Source: G020350405 sp964513655
GTDB taxonomy: Bacteria > Planctomycetota > Phycisphaerae > Sedimentisphaerales > Anaerobacaceae
DNA: 31,546 bases
Reading direction: 5' to 3'
Assembly (NCBI GenBank): GCA_964513655.1
Contig: CAZENQ010000036.1
Location: 1 to 31,546 of the forward strand
Below the pieces are notes generated by a model. The model searched no databases and was not told where the DNA came from. It saw only the letters and a program-made list of their open reading frames with translations. Positions 16,359-24,958 of this stretch are shown one piece after another. The first letter of the stretch is position 1. Each line of letters opens with the position of its first letter. The translations under genes were made by a program, and so were the position numbers.

Positions 16359-18986
16359 CTATTTTTCGTTGATTTCCTCTTTTACCTGGTTGAGCAGGTT
16401 GATCGCGTCGATGGGGGTCAAATTATCTACGTCGGTTGATGAGAGTTTATCGAGGACGGATTTGTGTTTTTCGACGAAGAGTATGTCGTGTGGAGGTTTT
16501 TTTGTTTTGTGTTTTGCGAGGTGCCGGCCGGAGGCCTCTTTCTGGAAGGTGGCCTCTAATTCTTCGAGGATTTCCTTTGAGCGTTGGACGATTGATTTTG
16601 GTATGCCGGCTAATTTTGCGACGTGGATGCCATAGGATTTGTCTGTTCCACCGGGCAGGATTTTGTGCAGGAATACTACTTCGTCCATCCATTCGCGGAC
16701 GGCGACGTTACAGTTCTTTACGTTGGTGAACAGTTCGGCCAATTCGGTCAGCTCGTGGTAGTGAGTGGCGAAGAGGGTACGGCATTTTATTTTGTTTGCG
16801 ATGTGCTCGGTTACTGCCCAGGCGAGTGAGAGGCCGTCGTAGGTGCTTGTGCCCCGGCCGACCTCGTCGAGAACGACGAGTGATTTGGCGGAGGCGTTGT
16901 TGATGATGTTGGCGGTTTCGGTCATTTCGACCATAAATGTTGACTGGCCGCGGACGAGCTCGTCGGATGCGCCGACGCGTGTGAAGATTCTGTCGACGAG
17001 TCCGATTTGTGCGGACTTGGCGGGGATGAATGAGCCGGTCTGGGCCATGAGGACGAGGAGTGCCACTTGTCTTATGTATGTGCTTTTGCCGGACATGTTG
17101 GGGCCGGTAAGGACGATGATGTCGGCGGAGCCATCTCCCAGTTCGATGTCGTTGGGTACGAATTCGGGGCCGAGGGTTTCGGCGAGGACGGGGTGCTTGC
17201 CATCGGTGATGACCAATTCTGCGCCGGTGGTTACTTTGGGGCGGATGTAATGGCGGCGTTTGGCGGTATAGGCGAGGCAGGTCAGGCAGTCGCATTGGGC
17301 GACGGTGTCGGCGAGCTGCTGGAGACGATTTGTATATTGGGCGGTATGGCGGCGGAGGTCTTCGAAGAGCTTCAGTTCCAGTTCGAGTGCTTTTTCCTCT
17401 GCGCCGAGGGCGCGGGTTTCGTAATTTTTGAGTTCTTCCGTGATGTATCGTTCGGCGTTTTTTATCGTTTGTTTTCGGTGGTAGCTTTGCGGGACCTTGT
17501 CGGCGGCCGAGCGCGAGACCTCGATGTAGTAGCCGAAGACCTTGTTGTAGCCGATTTTCAAATTGGCGATGCCGGTCTGCTCGATTTGCTGTTTTTGGTA
17601 GTTTTGCAGCCAGGTCCGGCCGTCCTTTGAGATTGAGCGGAGGCGGTCGAGCTCATCGTCGAAGCCTGTCTTTATAACGCCGCCATCGCGGAGGTGTGGG
17701 GGACAGTGAGGCTCGATTGCGGATTCGAGCAGTTCGGCCAATTCGTCCATGCTGTCGCAGTGGTTGGCAAGCTGGGCGGCCAGGTTGGATTCGAGCTGTT
17801 TTAAGGTTTCGCGCAGGTTTGGGATTCGGCGGAGGGTGGCTGCGAGGGCGACGAGGTCGCGTGGGGTCGCGCGGAGCGTGCTGATTCGCGCGGCGATTCT
17901 TTCGGTGTCGGCGATGTCGGCCAGGAGTTTTCTGATTTCGGAGAGCCTGGTTTGGGACTGAGTTAATTCTTCGATGAGGTCCTGCCGCAATTCGATTGCG
18001 GCGAGGTCGCAGAGGGGGGCGCAGAGCCAGTTTCTGAACATTCTTCCGCCGGGGCCGGTGAGGGTCTCATCGAGGCAGTCGAGCAGCGAGCCTTGTTTTG
18101 TTTCGGTGCGGATTGTTCGGAGGATTTCGAGGCTGGCGAGCGAGGTCTGGTCGATCTGGAGGTAGTTTTTTCGGTCGATTTTTTTGATTGAGGCGATGTG
18201 GTTGAGGGTAGTCTTCTGGGTTTCATTCAGGTATTCGATGATTGCACCGGCGGCGGGGACGAGGCCGTCGTCGCTATCTTTTATTCCGAAGCCTTCGAGT
18301 GTTGTCGTGCCGAAGTGTTTCAAGAGGCGCTGCCTGCTCTGGTACGGGTCGAAGTACCAGGCGGGTCGCTGGGTTATAGTGGCGCCGGTTAGCTGCGTAA
18401 TATCCTTGGCGAGCCTCCTTGTTTCGGCGTCGAAGAGTTCGCCGCGGGTGTCGGGCAGGAGGCACTCGGCGGGTGAGAGTCGGAGAAGCTCGTCGAGGAG
18501 TTTATCTTCCGACAATTGCTGGGCGAAGAAGTGGCCGGTTGAGATGTCGACCCAGCTTACAGCGGCGGTTTTTGTTTTGTTGAGACTGACGGCGGCGAGG
18601 AAGTTGTCCTTTTTTTCGTCGAGCAGGATGTCGTCGGTGAGTGTCCCGGGGGTGACGATTCGGACGACGTCTCGCTTGACGACGCCCTTGGCGGTTTTGG
18701 GGTCCTCGACCTGCTCGCAGACGGCGACTTTGTAACCGTTTGAGAGCATTTTTTTGAGGTAGCCGTCGACGGCGTGGTACGGGACGCCGGCGAGCGGGAT
18801 GGGGTTGGCGCCTTTGGAGCGGCTGGTGAGTGCGAGGCCGCAGACGGCCGAGCAGGTTTTGGCGTCGTCGTAGAAGGTCTCGTAGAAATCGCCCATGCGG
18901 AAGAAGAGGATGCAGTCGGGGTATTTCTGCTTGAAGCGGTGGAACTGCTTCATTGCCGGGGTCAATTTGGTGTTCTCCGTAACCAT
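16359..18986 (-). CDS. mutS: DNA mismatch repair ATPase MutS
   Basis: 875 residues, normal for MutS. It recognises base mismatches and small loops as a clamp-like dimer and hands over to MutL. The mismatch-wedge Phe-x-Glu is at Phe34-Tyr35-Glu36 within RMGDFYETF. Connector and lever regions follow, then the ATPase domain with Walker A GPNMSGKST (628-636) and, further on, LVVLDEVGRGTSTYDG (Walker B and signature). The C-terminal tail after the ATPase is present. It starts 9 nt after the stop of the MnmE-like gene, in an obgE-coaX-mnmE-mutS string, and is followed at 18 nt by the TIR-like gene. Confidence 0.97.
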   Translation of the reverse strand: MVTENTKLTPAMKQFHRFKQKYPDCILFFRMGDFYETFYDDAKTCSAVCGLALTSRSKGANPIPLAGVPYHAVDGYLKKMLSNGYKVAVCEQVEDPKTAKGVVKRDVVRIVTPGTLTDDILLDEKKDNFLAAVSLNKTKTAAVSWVDISTGHFFAQQLSEDKLLDELLRLSPAECLLPDTRGELFDAETRRLAKDITQLTGATITQRPAWYFDPYQSRQRLLKHFGTTTLEGFGIKDSDDGLVPAAGAIIEYLNETQKTTLNHIASIKKIDRKNYLQIDQTSLASLEILRTIRTETKQGSLLDCLDETLTGPGGRMFRNWLCAPLCDLAAIELRQDLIEELTQSQTRLSEIRKLLADIADTERIAARISTLRATPRDLVALAATLRRIPNLRETLKQLESNLAAQLANHCDSMDELAELLESAIEPHCPPHLRDGGVIKTGFDDELDRLRSISKDGRTWLQNYQKQQIEQTGIANLKIGYNKVFGYYIEVSRSAADKVPQSYHRKQTIKNAERYITEELKNYETRALGAEEKALELELKLFEDLRRHTAQYTNRLQQLADTVAQCDCLTCLAYTAKRRHYIRPKVTTGAELVITDGKHPVLAETLGPEFVPNDIELGDGSADIIVLTGPNMSGKSTYIRQVALLVLMAQTGSFIPAKSAQIGLVDRIFTRVGASDELVRGQSTFMVEMTETANIINNASAKSLVVLDEVGRGTSTYDGLSLAWAVTEHIANKIKCRTLFATHYHELTELAELFTNVKNCNVAVREWMDEVVFLHKILPGGTDKSYGIHVAKLAGIPKSIVQRSKEILEELEATFQKEASGRHLAKHKTKKPPHDILFVEKHKSVLDKLSSTDVDNLTPIDAINLLNQVKEEINEK

Positions 18987-18995
18987 AGAGTCAGA

Positions 18996-20171
18996 TTATA
19001 CACGAAGCGGGCCATTTAGCAACTTGGTTATGACCGAGCCGGCCGACGTCTTGGATTTTACGTTCTTTAATTTCTGCAGGAGGTCTTGCTGGCGGGTTGT
19101 AAAGCAGATGGGGGCGTGGAAATCGAGTTGCTGTGTGGCGGTGAGGTTCTGGATTTTATTTATGAGGGTATCGATGTTGGTTTGGAATTTTGCGCTGACC
19201 AGGACCGCGTCTGCGAGGGTGGGCGGTAGTTCTTTTATGTTGAGTTTGGCGGGCAGGTCGGATTTATTGAGGACGGTAAGGATTTTTTTGGAGGGAAGTT
19301 CACCGAGCAGTTTGCCGTCGAGCTGGTCGGTGAGCTGGTTGTTGTCGAGGACGAGGAGGATTAGGTCGGCGGACTGTAAGATTTCGAAACTTCTTTGTTG
19401 AGCGGCTTTATCGATTGTGGTTGCCGTGAGAATTTCGCCGAGGCCAGCGGTGTCGATGAGCTCTGCGGCGAGTTGGCCGATTCGGCATTGGGCGGAGACC
19501 CAGTCGCGGGTCGTACCCTTGATGTCGGTAACGATGGCTTTCTGGGTGCCGCAGAGGCAATTAAGGAGCGTGCTCTTGCCGGAGTTAGGGGGTCCTGCTA
19601 TTACCAGGCGGCAGCCGGTGATGAGGAGTTTTGCGGTTTGGCTGTTTTGAAGTATCTCGGCGGCCTGGGCTTTTATGTCTTCGAGCGGCGTTTCTTTTAT
19701 GTTATCGAGCCATTGCGTGAGCGTTTTGGTCAGGCCGGAGTCGATTTGGTTTATGATTATTTTGGTGCCCTCGAGTGTTTTTGCTTTCGGCTGGATCAGT
19801 TTGGCCTCGATGGCGATTGCGTTCAGGGATTTTTGCTCGGAGAGGATTTTGGCTAAGAGCTGTTCGGCGGTCAGCAGCTTTGCACCGTGTTTTTTTACCA
19901 GCTGCATTAGCATCTCAACGATGAGCGGGTTGCCGTGGCAGTTGATTGCGAAGCAGTTGCTGCTCTCGCAGCCGATTGTGACCTGGTCGATGGTTTCTGT
20001 GCCATCGGTTATGTGGCCGAGGTGGATTTTGCCGGGTCTGAAAGTCGGTGATTTTACCTGCGCGGGCCTGAATATTTTTTTCAGGATGGCCTTGGACTTA
20101 CTGCCGAAGAGCTGGATGGTTGCTATTGCGCCGGTTCCTTTACCGGTCATTACTGCGGCGAATGTGGTCAT
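18996..20171 (-). CDS. MnmE/TrmE-like GTPase lacking the C-terminal catalytic Cys motif
   Basis: 391 residues against about 450 in canonical MnmE, which with MnmG modifies wobble U34 of tRNAs. A degenerate N-terminal domain (about 1-115) keeps the CHGNPLIVEMLMQLV helix but has no SYTGED-type folate loop before it. A helical segment is followed by the inserted G domain: G1 GPPNSGKST (193-201), G2 GTTRD (219-223), G3 DTAG (240-243) and G4 NKSD (302-305). The protein stops at NGPLRV without the C-x-G-K end whose cysteine is needed in E. coli MnmE. It starts 7 nt after the coaX stop, with GAGGAG as ribosome site. It could be a streamlined MnmE or a related GTPase with another job; I would not assume tRNA modification. 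Confidence 0.8.
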   Translation of the reverse strand: MTTFAAVMTGKGTGAIATIQLFGSKSKAILKKIFRPAQVKSPTFRPGKIHLGHITDGTETIDQVTIGCESSNCFAINCHGNPLIVEMLMQLVKKHGAKLLTAEQLLAKILSEQKSLNAIAIEAKLIQPKAKTLEGTKIIINQIDSGLTKTLTQWLDNIKETPLEDIKAQAAEILQNSQTAKLLITGCRLVIAGPPNSGKSTLLNCLCGTQKAIVTDIKGTTRDWVSAQCRIGQLAAELIDTAGLGEILTATTIDKAAQQRSFEILQSADLILLVLDNNQLTDQLDGKLLGELPSKKILTVLNKSDLPAKLNIKELPPTLADAVLVSAKFQTNIDTLINKIQNLTATQQLDFHAPICFTTRQQDLLQKLKNVKSKTSAGSVITKLLNGPLRV

Positions 20172-20178
20172 AGGCTCC

Positions 20179-20964
20179 TCACCGCTTCTGTTCGATATAT
20201 TTCCTATAGGCGAGGACGATACCTTTTACGACGAGGTTTGGGACGTAGGAGTCGACAAAATCGCAGTCGTCCTTTATGGTCTTTGCGCTCGAGCCGGTTA
20301 TCACGGTGTGGGGCCATTTACCGATTGTTTCCGCGTAGCGTCTGATTACTTCCTGCAGGGTCGAGATGGCGGAGTAGTAGAGGCCTGCGTTTATGGCGTC
20401 GGCCGTGGTTTTTCCGTAAGGGGCGTCTGGTTTTTTGACTTTTACTTTGGGTAGTTGTGCCGCGCTTCGCTCGAGGGCCTCTGCGGATATTTCGAATCCC
20501 GGGCAGATGACGCCGCCCTGGAAGATTCCGTGCTCGTCAACGAGGTCGATGGTTACTGCGGTGCCGAAGTCGGCGATGGCCACGGCGTCCCCGACGACGT
20601 CGTAGGCGGCAGCGGCCGAAACGATGCGGTCGGTGCCGACCTTCTCGGGTTCGTCGACCCACATAGTTATGGGCGGGGGGATGTCTTTTCCTATAAGATA
20701 GATTCTTTCGTCGAGGGCCTCTTTTGCGATTTGGCGGACCAGCTCGGTCCATTCGGGCCTGACGGAGCTTGCGACGATGACACCATCTCGTCTCTTTTCC
20801 TTTGAGCTTTTCGCGATGGGGATTTTTCCCCAGGCGGATTTGAGGGTTTCGGTCAGTTTCTTAGTGGACTTGCCGGGGACGGACTCTATGAACTGCTCCT
20901 CGTCTTTCAGGAACAGGCCGATGGTGATATTCGTATTGCCGATATCTACTGCGATTATGTTCAT
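20179..20964 (-). CDS. coaX: Type III pantothenate kinase
   Basis: 261 residues, the usual length. It phosphorylates pantothenate, the first step of coenzyme A synthesis. Family motifs of the ASKHA fold: DIGNTN (7-12) for the phosphate loop, GTDR (110-113), DFGTA (132-136) and GGVICPG (150-156). It starts 5 nt after the obgE stop and ends 7 nt before the MnmE-like start, so it is part of a tightly packed minus-strand operon. No BirA/bpl partner gene is adjacent, although coaX often neighbours one. Confidence 0.95.
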   Translation of the reverse strand: MNIIAVDIGNTNITIGLFLKDEEQFIESVPGKSTKKLTETLKSAWGKIPIAKSSKEKRRDGVIVASSVRPEWTELVRQIAKEALDERIYLIGKDIPPPITMWVDEPEKVGTDRIVSAAAAYDVVGDAVAIADFGTAVTIDLVDEHGIFQGGVICPGFEISAEALERSAAQLPKVKVKKPDAPYGKTTADAINAGLYYSAISTLQEVIRRYAETIGKWPHTVITGSSAKTIKDDCDFVDSYVPNLVVKGIVLAYRKYIEQKR

Positions 20965-20969
20965 CGTTC

Positions 20970-21962
20970 TTATTTTGTTTGCTTTACCATTTTCCAGAGT
21001 GTTTCGGACAGCTCTTTTATGCCTGAGCCGGTTACGGCCGAGATTGGGTGAACGGTTTTTTTCAATTTTTTGCCTATCTCTTTTGAGATTTTTCCATCCG
21101 GGTCGAGGTCAATTTTGTTGGCGATGATAACCTCTTTTTTCTGAGCAAGTGCCCTGCTGTACTGGGCCAGTTCACGTCTGACTGCGCGATAATTCTCTAC
21201 GGGGTCTGAGTTATCTGCAGGCATTATATCAAGTATGTGTGCGATGATAGTAGTTCTTTCTATGTGTCTTAGGAATTCATAGCCGAGTCCCGCGCCGTCA
21301 TGGGCACCCTCAATCAGGCCGGGGATATCGGCCATGACGAACCGGCGAAAGTCGGTCAGCTCGACGATGCCGAGGACGGGTTCGAGTGTGGTGAAGGGGT
21401 AATCGGCGATTTTGGGTCTTGCGGCCGAGCATCGCGAGATGAGGGTGCTTTTGCCGGCGTTCGGCATGCCGACGAGGCCGACGTCGGCGATGAGCTTCAG
21501 TTCGAGCTTGATATTTCTTTCGCGGCCTTTTTTGCCGGGTTCGGCGGTCCTCGGCGCCTGGTTGGTCGAGGTAGTGAAGGCCTTGTTGCCTCGGCCGCCT
21601 TTACCGGCCCGGCAGATTTGGACCTTCATGCCGGGTTTGTTGAGGTCTTTTAAGAGCAGGTCGTAGTCGGTGTCATAGATGAGCGTGCCGGGGGGGACGT
21701 TTATTATGAGGTCGTCGCCGTCCGCACCGTGTTTATTTTGTCCGGAGCCCGGCCCGCCGTTTGGGGCCCGCCAGTGATGCTTGCCGGTGAAGTCGAGCAG
21801 GGTGTCGAGATTTTCGACGGCCTGAAAGTAGACATGTCCTCCTCTTCCGCCGTCGCCGCCGTCGGGCCCGCCCTTGGGGACAAATTTTTCGCGGCGGAAG
21901 CTGACGCAGCCCGGGCCGCCGTCGCCCGCCTTGACGTAGATTTTTGCCTGGTCGATAAACAT
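20970..21962 (-). CDS. obgE: Obg/CgtA GTPase, large-subunit ribosome assembly
   Basis: 330 residues. The glycine-rich Obg fold (1-158), with GDGGPGCVSFRREKF, GGPDGGDGGRGG and RAGKGGRGN, is followed by the G domain: G1 GMPNAGKST (165-173), switch TTLEP, G3 DIPG (212-215) and an NKID G4. There is no variable OCT domain at the C-terminus, which is common. It binds the 50S subunit and links ribosome assembly to growth state. The gene follows rpmA as in most bacteria, but a strong terminator hairpin lies between them, so it probably starts its own transcript reaching through coaX, the MnmE-like gene and mutS. Confidence 0.97.
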   Translation of the reverse strand: MFIDQAKIYVKAGDGGPGCVSFRREKFVPKGGPDGGDGGRGGHVYFQAVENLDTLLDFTGKHHWRAPNGGPGSGQNKHGADGDDLIINVPPGTLIYDTDYDLLLKDLNKPGMKVQICRAGKGGRGNKAFTTSTNQAPRTAEPGKKGRERNIKLELKLIADVGLVGMPNAGKSTLISRCSAARPKIADYPFTTLEPVLGIVELTDFRRFVMADIPGLIEGAHDGAGLGYEFLRHIERTTIIAHILDIMPADNSDPVENYRAVRRELAQYSRALAQKKEVIIANKIDLDPDGKISKEIGKKLKKTVHPISAVTGSGIKELSETLWKMVKQTK

Positions 21963-22012
21963 GGTTTCGTAGTGCGTCCTGCGTATATCGTATTGCTTTT
22001 GTCTATATATAA

Positions 22013-22040
22013 AAAAAGGATGGCAGTGGCCATCCTTTTT
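22013..22040. terminator. Bidirectional intrinsic terminator between rpmA and obgE
   Basis: Perfect 12-bp stem AAAAAGGATGGC (22013-22024) with GCCATCCTTTTT (22029-22040) and a 4-nt loop. For minus-strand transcription coming from rpmA it is followed by a seven-U run (complement of 22011-22017). This interrupts the usual rpmA-obgE read-through. Confidence 0.9.
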
Positions 22041-22063
22041 CTGTTGTCAGGATTTTGGGGTTT

Positions 22064-22297
22064 TCAGGTGATGTGTACTTTCCGGCCCCGGAAAAGTACG
22101 GTTCCATCGGTCGTGGCGAAGAGCGTGTAGTCTCTGCCCATACCGACGTTGGAGCCGGGGAAGAATTTCGTGCCGCACTGACGTACGATAATGGAGCCGG
22201 CGGTAACCTTTTGGCCGGCGTAGAGCTTTACGCCCCTGTATTGGGGGTTGCTGTCCCTTCCGTTTCTCGTAGAGCCTTGTCCCTTTTTATGTGCCAT
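22064..22297 (-). CDS. rpmA: 50S ribosomal protein L27
   Basis: 77 residues, slightly shorter than the usual 85. Clear L27 features: MAHKKGQGSTRNGRDSNPQY at the N-terminus, then IIVRQCGTKFFPGSNVGMGRD and a FATTDGTV end. L27 sits near the peptidyl transferase centre. GAGGT lies about 10 nt before the ATG. The gene has its own promoter and a strong terminator, so it appears monocistronic. rplU (L21), the normal upstream partner, is absent here; a thioredoxin-like gene takes its place. Confidence 0.96.
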   Translation of the reverse strand: MAHKKGQGSTRNGRDSNPQYRGVKLYAGQKVTAGSIIVRQCGTKFFPGSNVGMGRDYTLFATTDGTVLFRGRKVHIT

Positions 22298-22328
22298 AGC
22301 AAAATACCTCTAACTTTATTAAATCGCC

Positions 22329-22357
22329 ATTTTACCTGTCCTGACCTTAGTTGTCCA
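22329..22357 (-). promoter_or_regulatory. Sigma70-type promoter of rpmA
   Basis: On the minus strand TGGACA (22357-22352), a 17-nt spacer and TAAAAT (22334-22329). The predicted start is about 25 nt before the ATG, which fits a short leader. Confidence 0.65.
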
Positions 22358-22396
22358 GGAAATTTTTAAAATTCCGTGCCAGGGAGGATTTGGGGG

Positions 22397-23041
22397 CTAT
22401 TCGGCCTGTAAAATGGCTTTGACCTCGCCGAGGGAAATCAATCCTTCTGTGGCGATTTTTATTTTGCCCTGAGGGTCGATGAAGAAGCTGCAGGGGATGG
22501 CATTGACCTGATTGTAGGGCGCTGGCATGTCGGCCGCGTCAGCAGGCAGGATAGTATAGTTGATTTTCTTGTTCTGGCGTACAAAGTCCCTAATTTTATC
22601 AATGGTATTGGGCGGCATTACGCTTGTGTAAGATATGGCTAATATTGCCAGTTTGTCCTCGCTGGTGGTTTCTCTTAATTCGATGAGATGGGGTATCTCA
22701 ATTATGCAGGGTGTGCACCATGTTGCCCAGAAGACGAGCATGACATCTTTGCCACGGTACTCGCTGAGTTTGTGTTTCTTTCCGCTGATGTCGGTTAATG
22801 TGAACTCAGGGGCCGTTCTGCCAATCCAGGATGTGTAGGCGGGTCCCCAAGTCCTTGCGGCACGTACGATGTCGTTGAGTGTCGGCTTTGAGTGCGATTC
22901 AAGCGGGGAATGCTGGTGCTGGTCGTGGCTGTTCTCGGCGGGTTTGGGTTTCATTAGCGCCCAGAGTACCACGGCGGCGAGTATAATCGCGGCGACGGCG
23001 ACTGAGAGCCAGAGTACTTTTTGGTCTTTCTGCTCGGCCAT
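22397..23041 (-). CDS. Membrane-anchored TlpA/ResA-like thiol-disulfide oxidoreductase
   Basis: 214 residues. One N-terminal membrane segment (about 9-30) is followed by a His-rich stretch (HDQHQH, 39-44) and a thioredoxin-fold domain from about 75, with active site WCTPC (Cys109, Cys112) inside VFWATWCTPC and a cis-Pro in NAIPCSFFIDPQG. The family acts outside the cytoplasm to reduce or isomerise cysteines, often for cytochrome c maturation. The histidines could bind metal, which is speculation. GGGAG precedes the ATG. It is divergent from the sialate esterase gene and 99 nt upstream of rpmA. No ccm genes are in the window. Confidence 0.88.
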   Translation of the reverse strand: MAEQKDQKVLWLSVAVAAIILAAVVLWALMKPKPAENSHDQHQHSPLESHSKPTLNDIVRAARTWGPAYTSWIGRTAPEFTLTDISGKKHKLSEYRGKDVMLVFWATWCTPCIIEIPHLIELRETTSEDKLAILAISYTSVMPPNTIDKIRDFVRQNKKINYTILPADAADMPAPYNQVNAIPCSFFIDPQGKIKIATEGLISLGEVKAILQAE

Positions 23042-23165
23042 TATAGCTTTCTCCCGAGACTTTATTCGACAGAGGTATCATTTTATAGTTTCTACCGTAA
23101 AATGAAAGGCAAAGTTCAGAAACTTTTCGGCCGGGGGGGCGGTGAACAGGCCGAATATGTTCTTT

Positions 23166-23194
23166 TGACCGGTGAACGGTGGAGTGATATAATT
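23166..23194 (+). promoter_or_regulatory. Strong sigma70-type promoter of the sialate O-acetylesterase gene
   Basis: TTGACC (23166-23171), a 17-nt spacer and perfect TATAAT (23189-23194). It predicts a leader of roughly 75 nt before the ATG at 23277. Confidence 0.75.
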
Positions 23195-23276
23195 TTTCCC
23201 ATATATTAAAAAAGAAGGTGTACGTTCCGGAAAGCAGGTTGTCGTTTAATTTTTTTGGATTCTGAGGAGTAAAGAG

Positions 23277-24881
23277 ATGTATTTGAGGCGAAGCAGTTTT
23301 AACAGGTTTGCTGGATTAATAGTTGCACTGGTCTTGTTGTTGTCGAGTGGAGGGGTATTCGGTGATGTCAGACTGCCGGCGGTAATCGGTGACAATATGG
23401 TCCTTCAGCGGGGTATGCAGGTGCCAATCTGGGGCTGGGCGGATGCAGGGGAGCGGGTCAAGGTCAGCGGCAGTTGGGGCAGCGAGAGCTGGGAAGGGAC
23501 GGCAGGCCAGGACGGTAAATGGATGGTTAAGATTGAGGTGCCCGCGGCGGGCGGGCCTTACGAGATGACGGTCAGCGGCAAAAATTCGGTAACGGTCAAG
23601 AATGTTTTAGTCGGTGAGGTTTGGGTATGCTCAGGACAATCGAATATGCAGATGGGTGTTGGGCTGGTGAACAACGCGAGGCGTGAGATTGCCAATGCTA
23701 ATTATCCAGAGATACGGTTATTTGACGTGCCTCTTAAGTCGGCGGGCGAGCCGGCCGACGATGTGGAGGCGGAGTGGCGAATTTGCAGTTCAAAGAACAT
23801 ATCGACGGACAATATATGGGAGGGTTGGCCGAGGGGTTTTTCTGCTGTGGCGTATTTTTTCGGTCGGGAGATTCACAAAGATCTTGGTGTTCCAGTTGGT
23901 CTGATAGCGAGTTCATGGGGCGGGACGCGGATTGAGCCGTGGACGCCGCCAGAGGGGTTTGAATCAGTGCCTGCAATTTCTGATATTTGGAAAGAAAGTG
24001 AGAAGGAAATCGCGGTGTACAAGGAGGCCACAGCGGAGGAGATTGTGAAGTTTGAGGAATGGGCGGTGGGCGCGAAGTCTGCTTTAGTTGGCGGCAAGGT
24101 TATTTCTGCGCCGCCTCCGTGGCCGAAGCATCCGTTGGACAGTAACAAGAAGCCGACGGGCCTATATAATGGGATGATTTACCCACTGGTGCCGTTCGGA
24201 ATTCGCGGGGCGCTGTGGTATCAGGGTGAGGCGAATTTGGGCGAGGGGATGCTGTACCATGAGAAGATGAAGGCTTTGATTGGGGGCTGGCGCAAGGTGT
24301 GGGGGCAGGGCGATTTTCCGTTTTACTATGTTCAGTTGGCGCCGTTTCGTTACCGTTGGGGTCCGCCGCAGCCGTATCGGCTTGCCGAGATATGGGAGGC
24401 GCAGGTGGCGAGTTTGTCGATACCGAATACGGGGATGGCGGTGACGGTTGATATAAGCGATTTGGAAGACATTCATCCGAAGAACAAGCAGGAGGTCGGC
24501 AGGCGACTCGCCTTGTGGGCGCTGGCGAAGACTTATGGGAGGTGTGAAGTGGTATATTCGGGTCCTCTGTATAAGTCGATGGCTGTGGAAGGTGAAAAAG
24601 TTCGTATTAGTTTTGAGCATGTGGGCGGCGGGCTACGGACGAGTGACGAGCGTGAGCCTGACTGGTTTGAGATTGCCGGGGCGGACGGGAAGTTCATCAA
24701 GGGTGAGGCGAAGATTGAAGGAGAGACGGTTGTGGTTCGGAGTGATAAAGTGAAGGAGCCGATGGCGGTCAGGTTTGGCTGGCACGAGGAGGCGGAACCG
24801 AGCCTGATGAACAAGGAGGGTCTGCCGGTGTCGCCTTTCCGTACGGATGACTGGTGCGGCATTACGGCGGAGAAAAGGTAG
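23277..24881 (+). CDS. Secreted sialate O-acetylesterase (SASA family)
   Basis: 534 residues. GAGGAG at 23263-23268 precedes the ATG. Signal peptide about 1-29. A beta-sandwich N-terminal part (DNMVLQRGMQVPIWGWA) leads into the SGNH-type hydrolase domain: VWVCSGQSNMQMG with nucleophile Ser122, ALWYQGEANLGEG, and DIHPKNK with Asp398 and His400 as the probable catalytic dyad. It removes O-acetyl groups from sialic acids or related acetylated glycans outside the cytoplasm; planctomycetes often carry many copies as part of glycan use. It has a strong promoter of its own and no adjoining sulfatase or glycosidase. Confidence 0.92.
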   Translation: MYLRRSSFNRFAGLIVALVLLLSSGGVFGDVRLPAVIGDNMVLQRGMQVPIWGWADAGERVKVSGSWGSESWEGTAGQDGKWMVKIEVPAAGGPYEMTVSGKNSVTVKNVLVGEVWVCSGQSNMQMGVGLVNNARREIANANYPEIRLFDVPLKSAGEPADDVEAEWRICSSKNISTDNIWEGWPRGFSAVAYFFGREIHKDLGVPVGLIASSWGGTRIEPWTPPEGFESVPAISDIWKESEKEIAVYKEATAEEIVKFEEWAVGAKSALVGGKVISAPPPWPKHPLDSNKKPTGLYNGMIYPLVPFGIRGALWYQGEANLGEGMLYHEKMKALIGGWRKVWGQGDFPFYYVQLAPFRYRWGPPQPYRLAEIWEAQVASLSIPNTGMAVTVDISDLEDIHPKNKQEVGRRLALWALAKTYGRCEVVYSGPLYKSMAVEGEKVRISFEHVGGGLRTSDEREPDWFEIAGADGKFIKGEAKIEGETVVVRSDKVKEPMAVRFGWHEEAEPSLMNKEGLPVSPFRTDDWCGITAEKR

Positions 24882-24958
24882 AGGTGTCTAATTTGTATTG
24901 GGCGATATTTAGACAGACTTTGAAGGAATGAGCGTTGGTTTTATTTTGAAGTGCGGCT

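Noticed and set aside
16708..17295. 195-residue Arg/His/Pro-rich minus-strand frame
   Set aside because: Frame-shifted shadow of mutS; no recognisable domain.
17067..17630. 187-residue plus-strand frame opposite mutS
   Set aside because: Antisense shadow of a confidently assigned gene, caused by GC-biased third positions.
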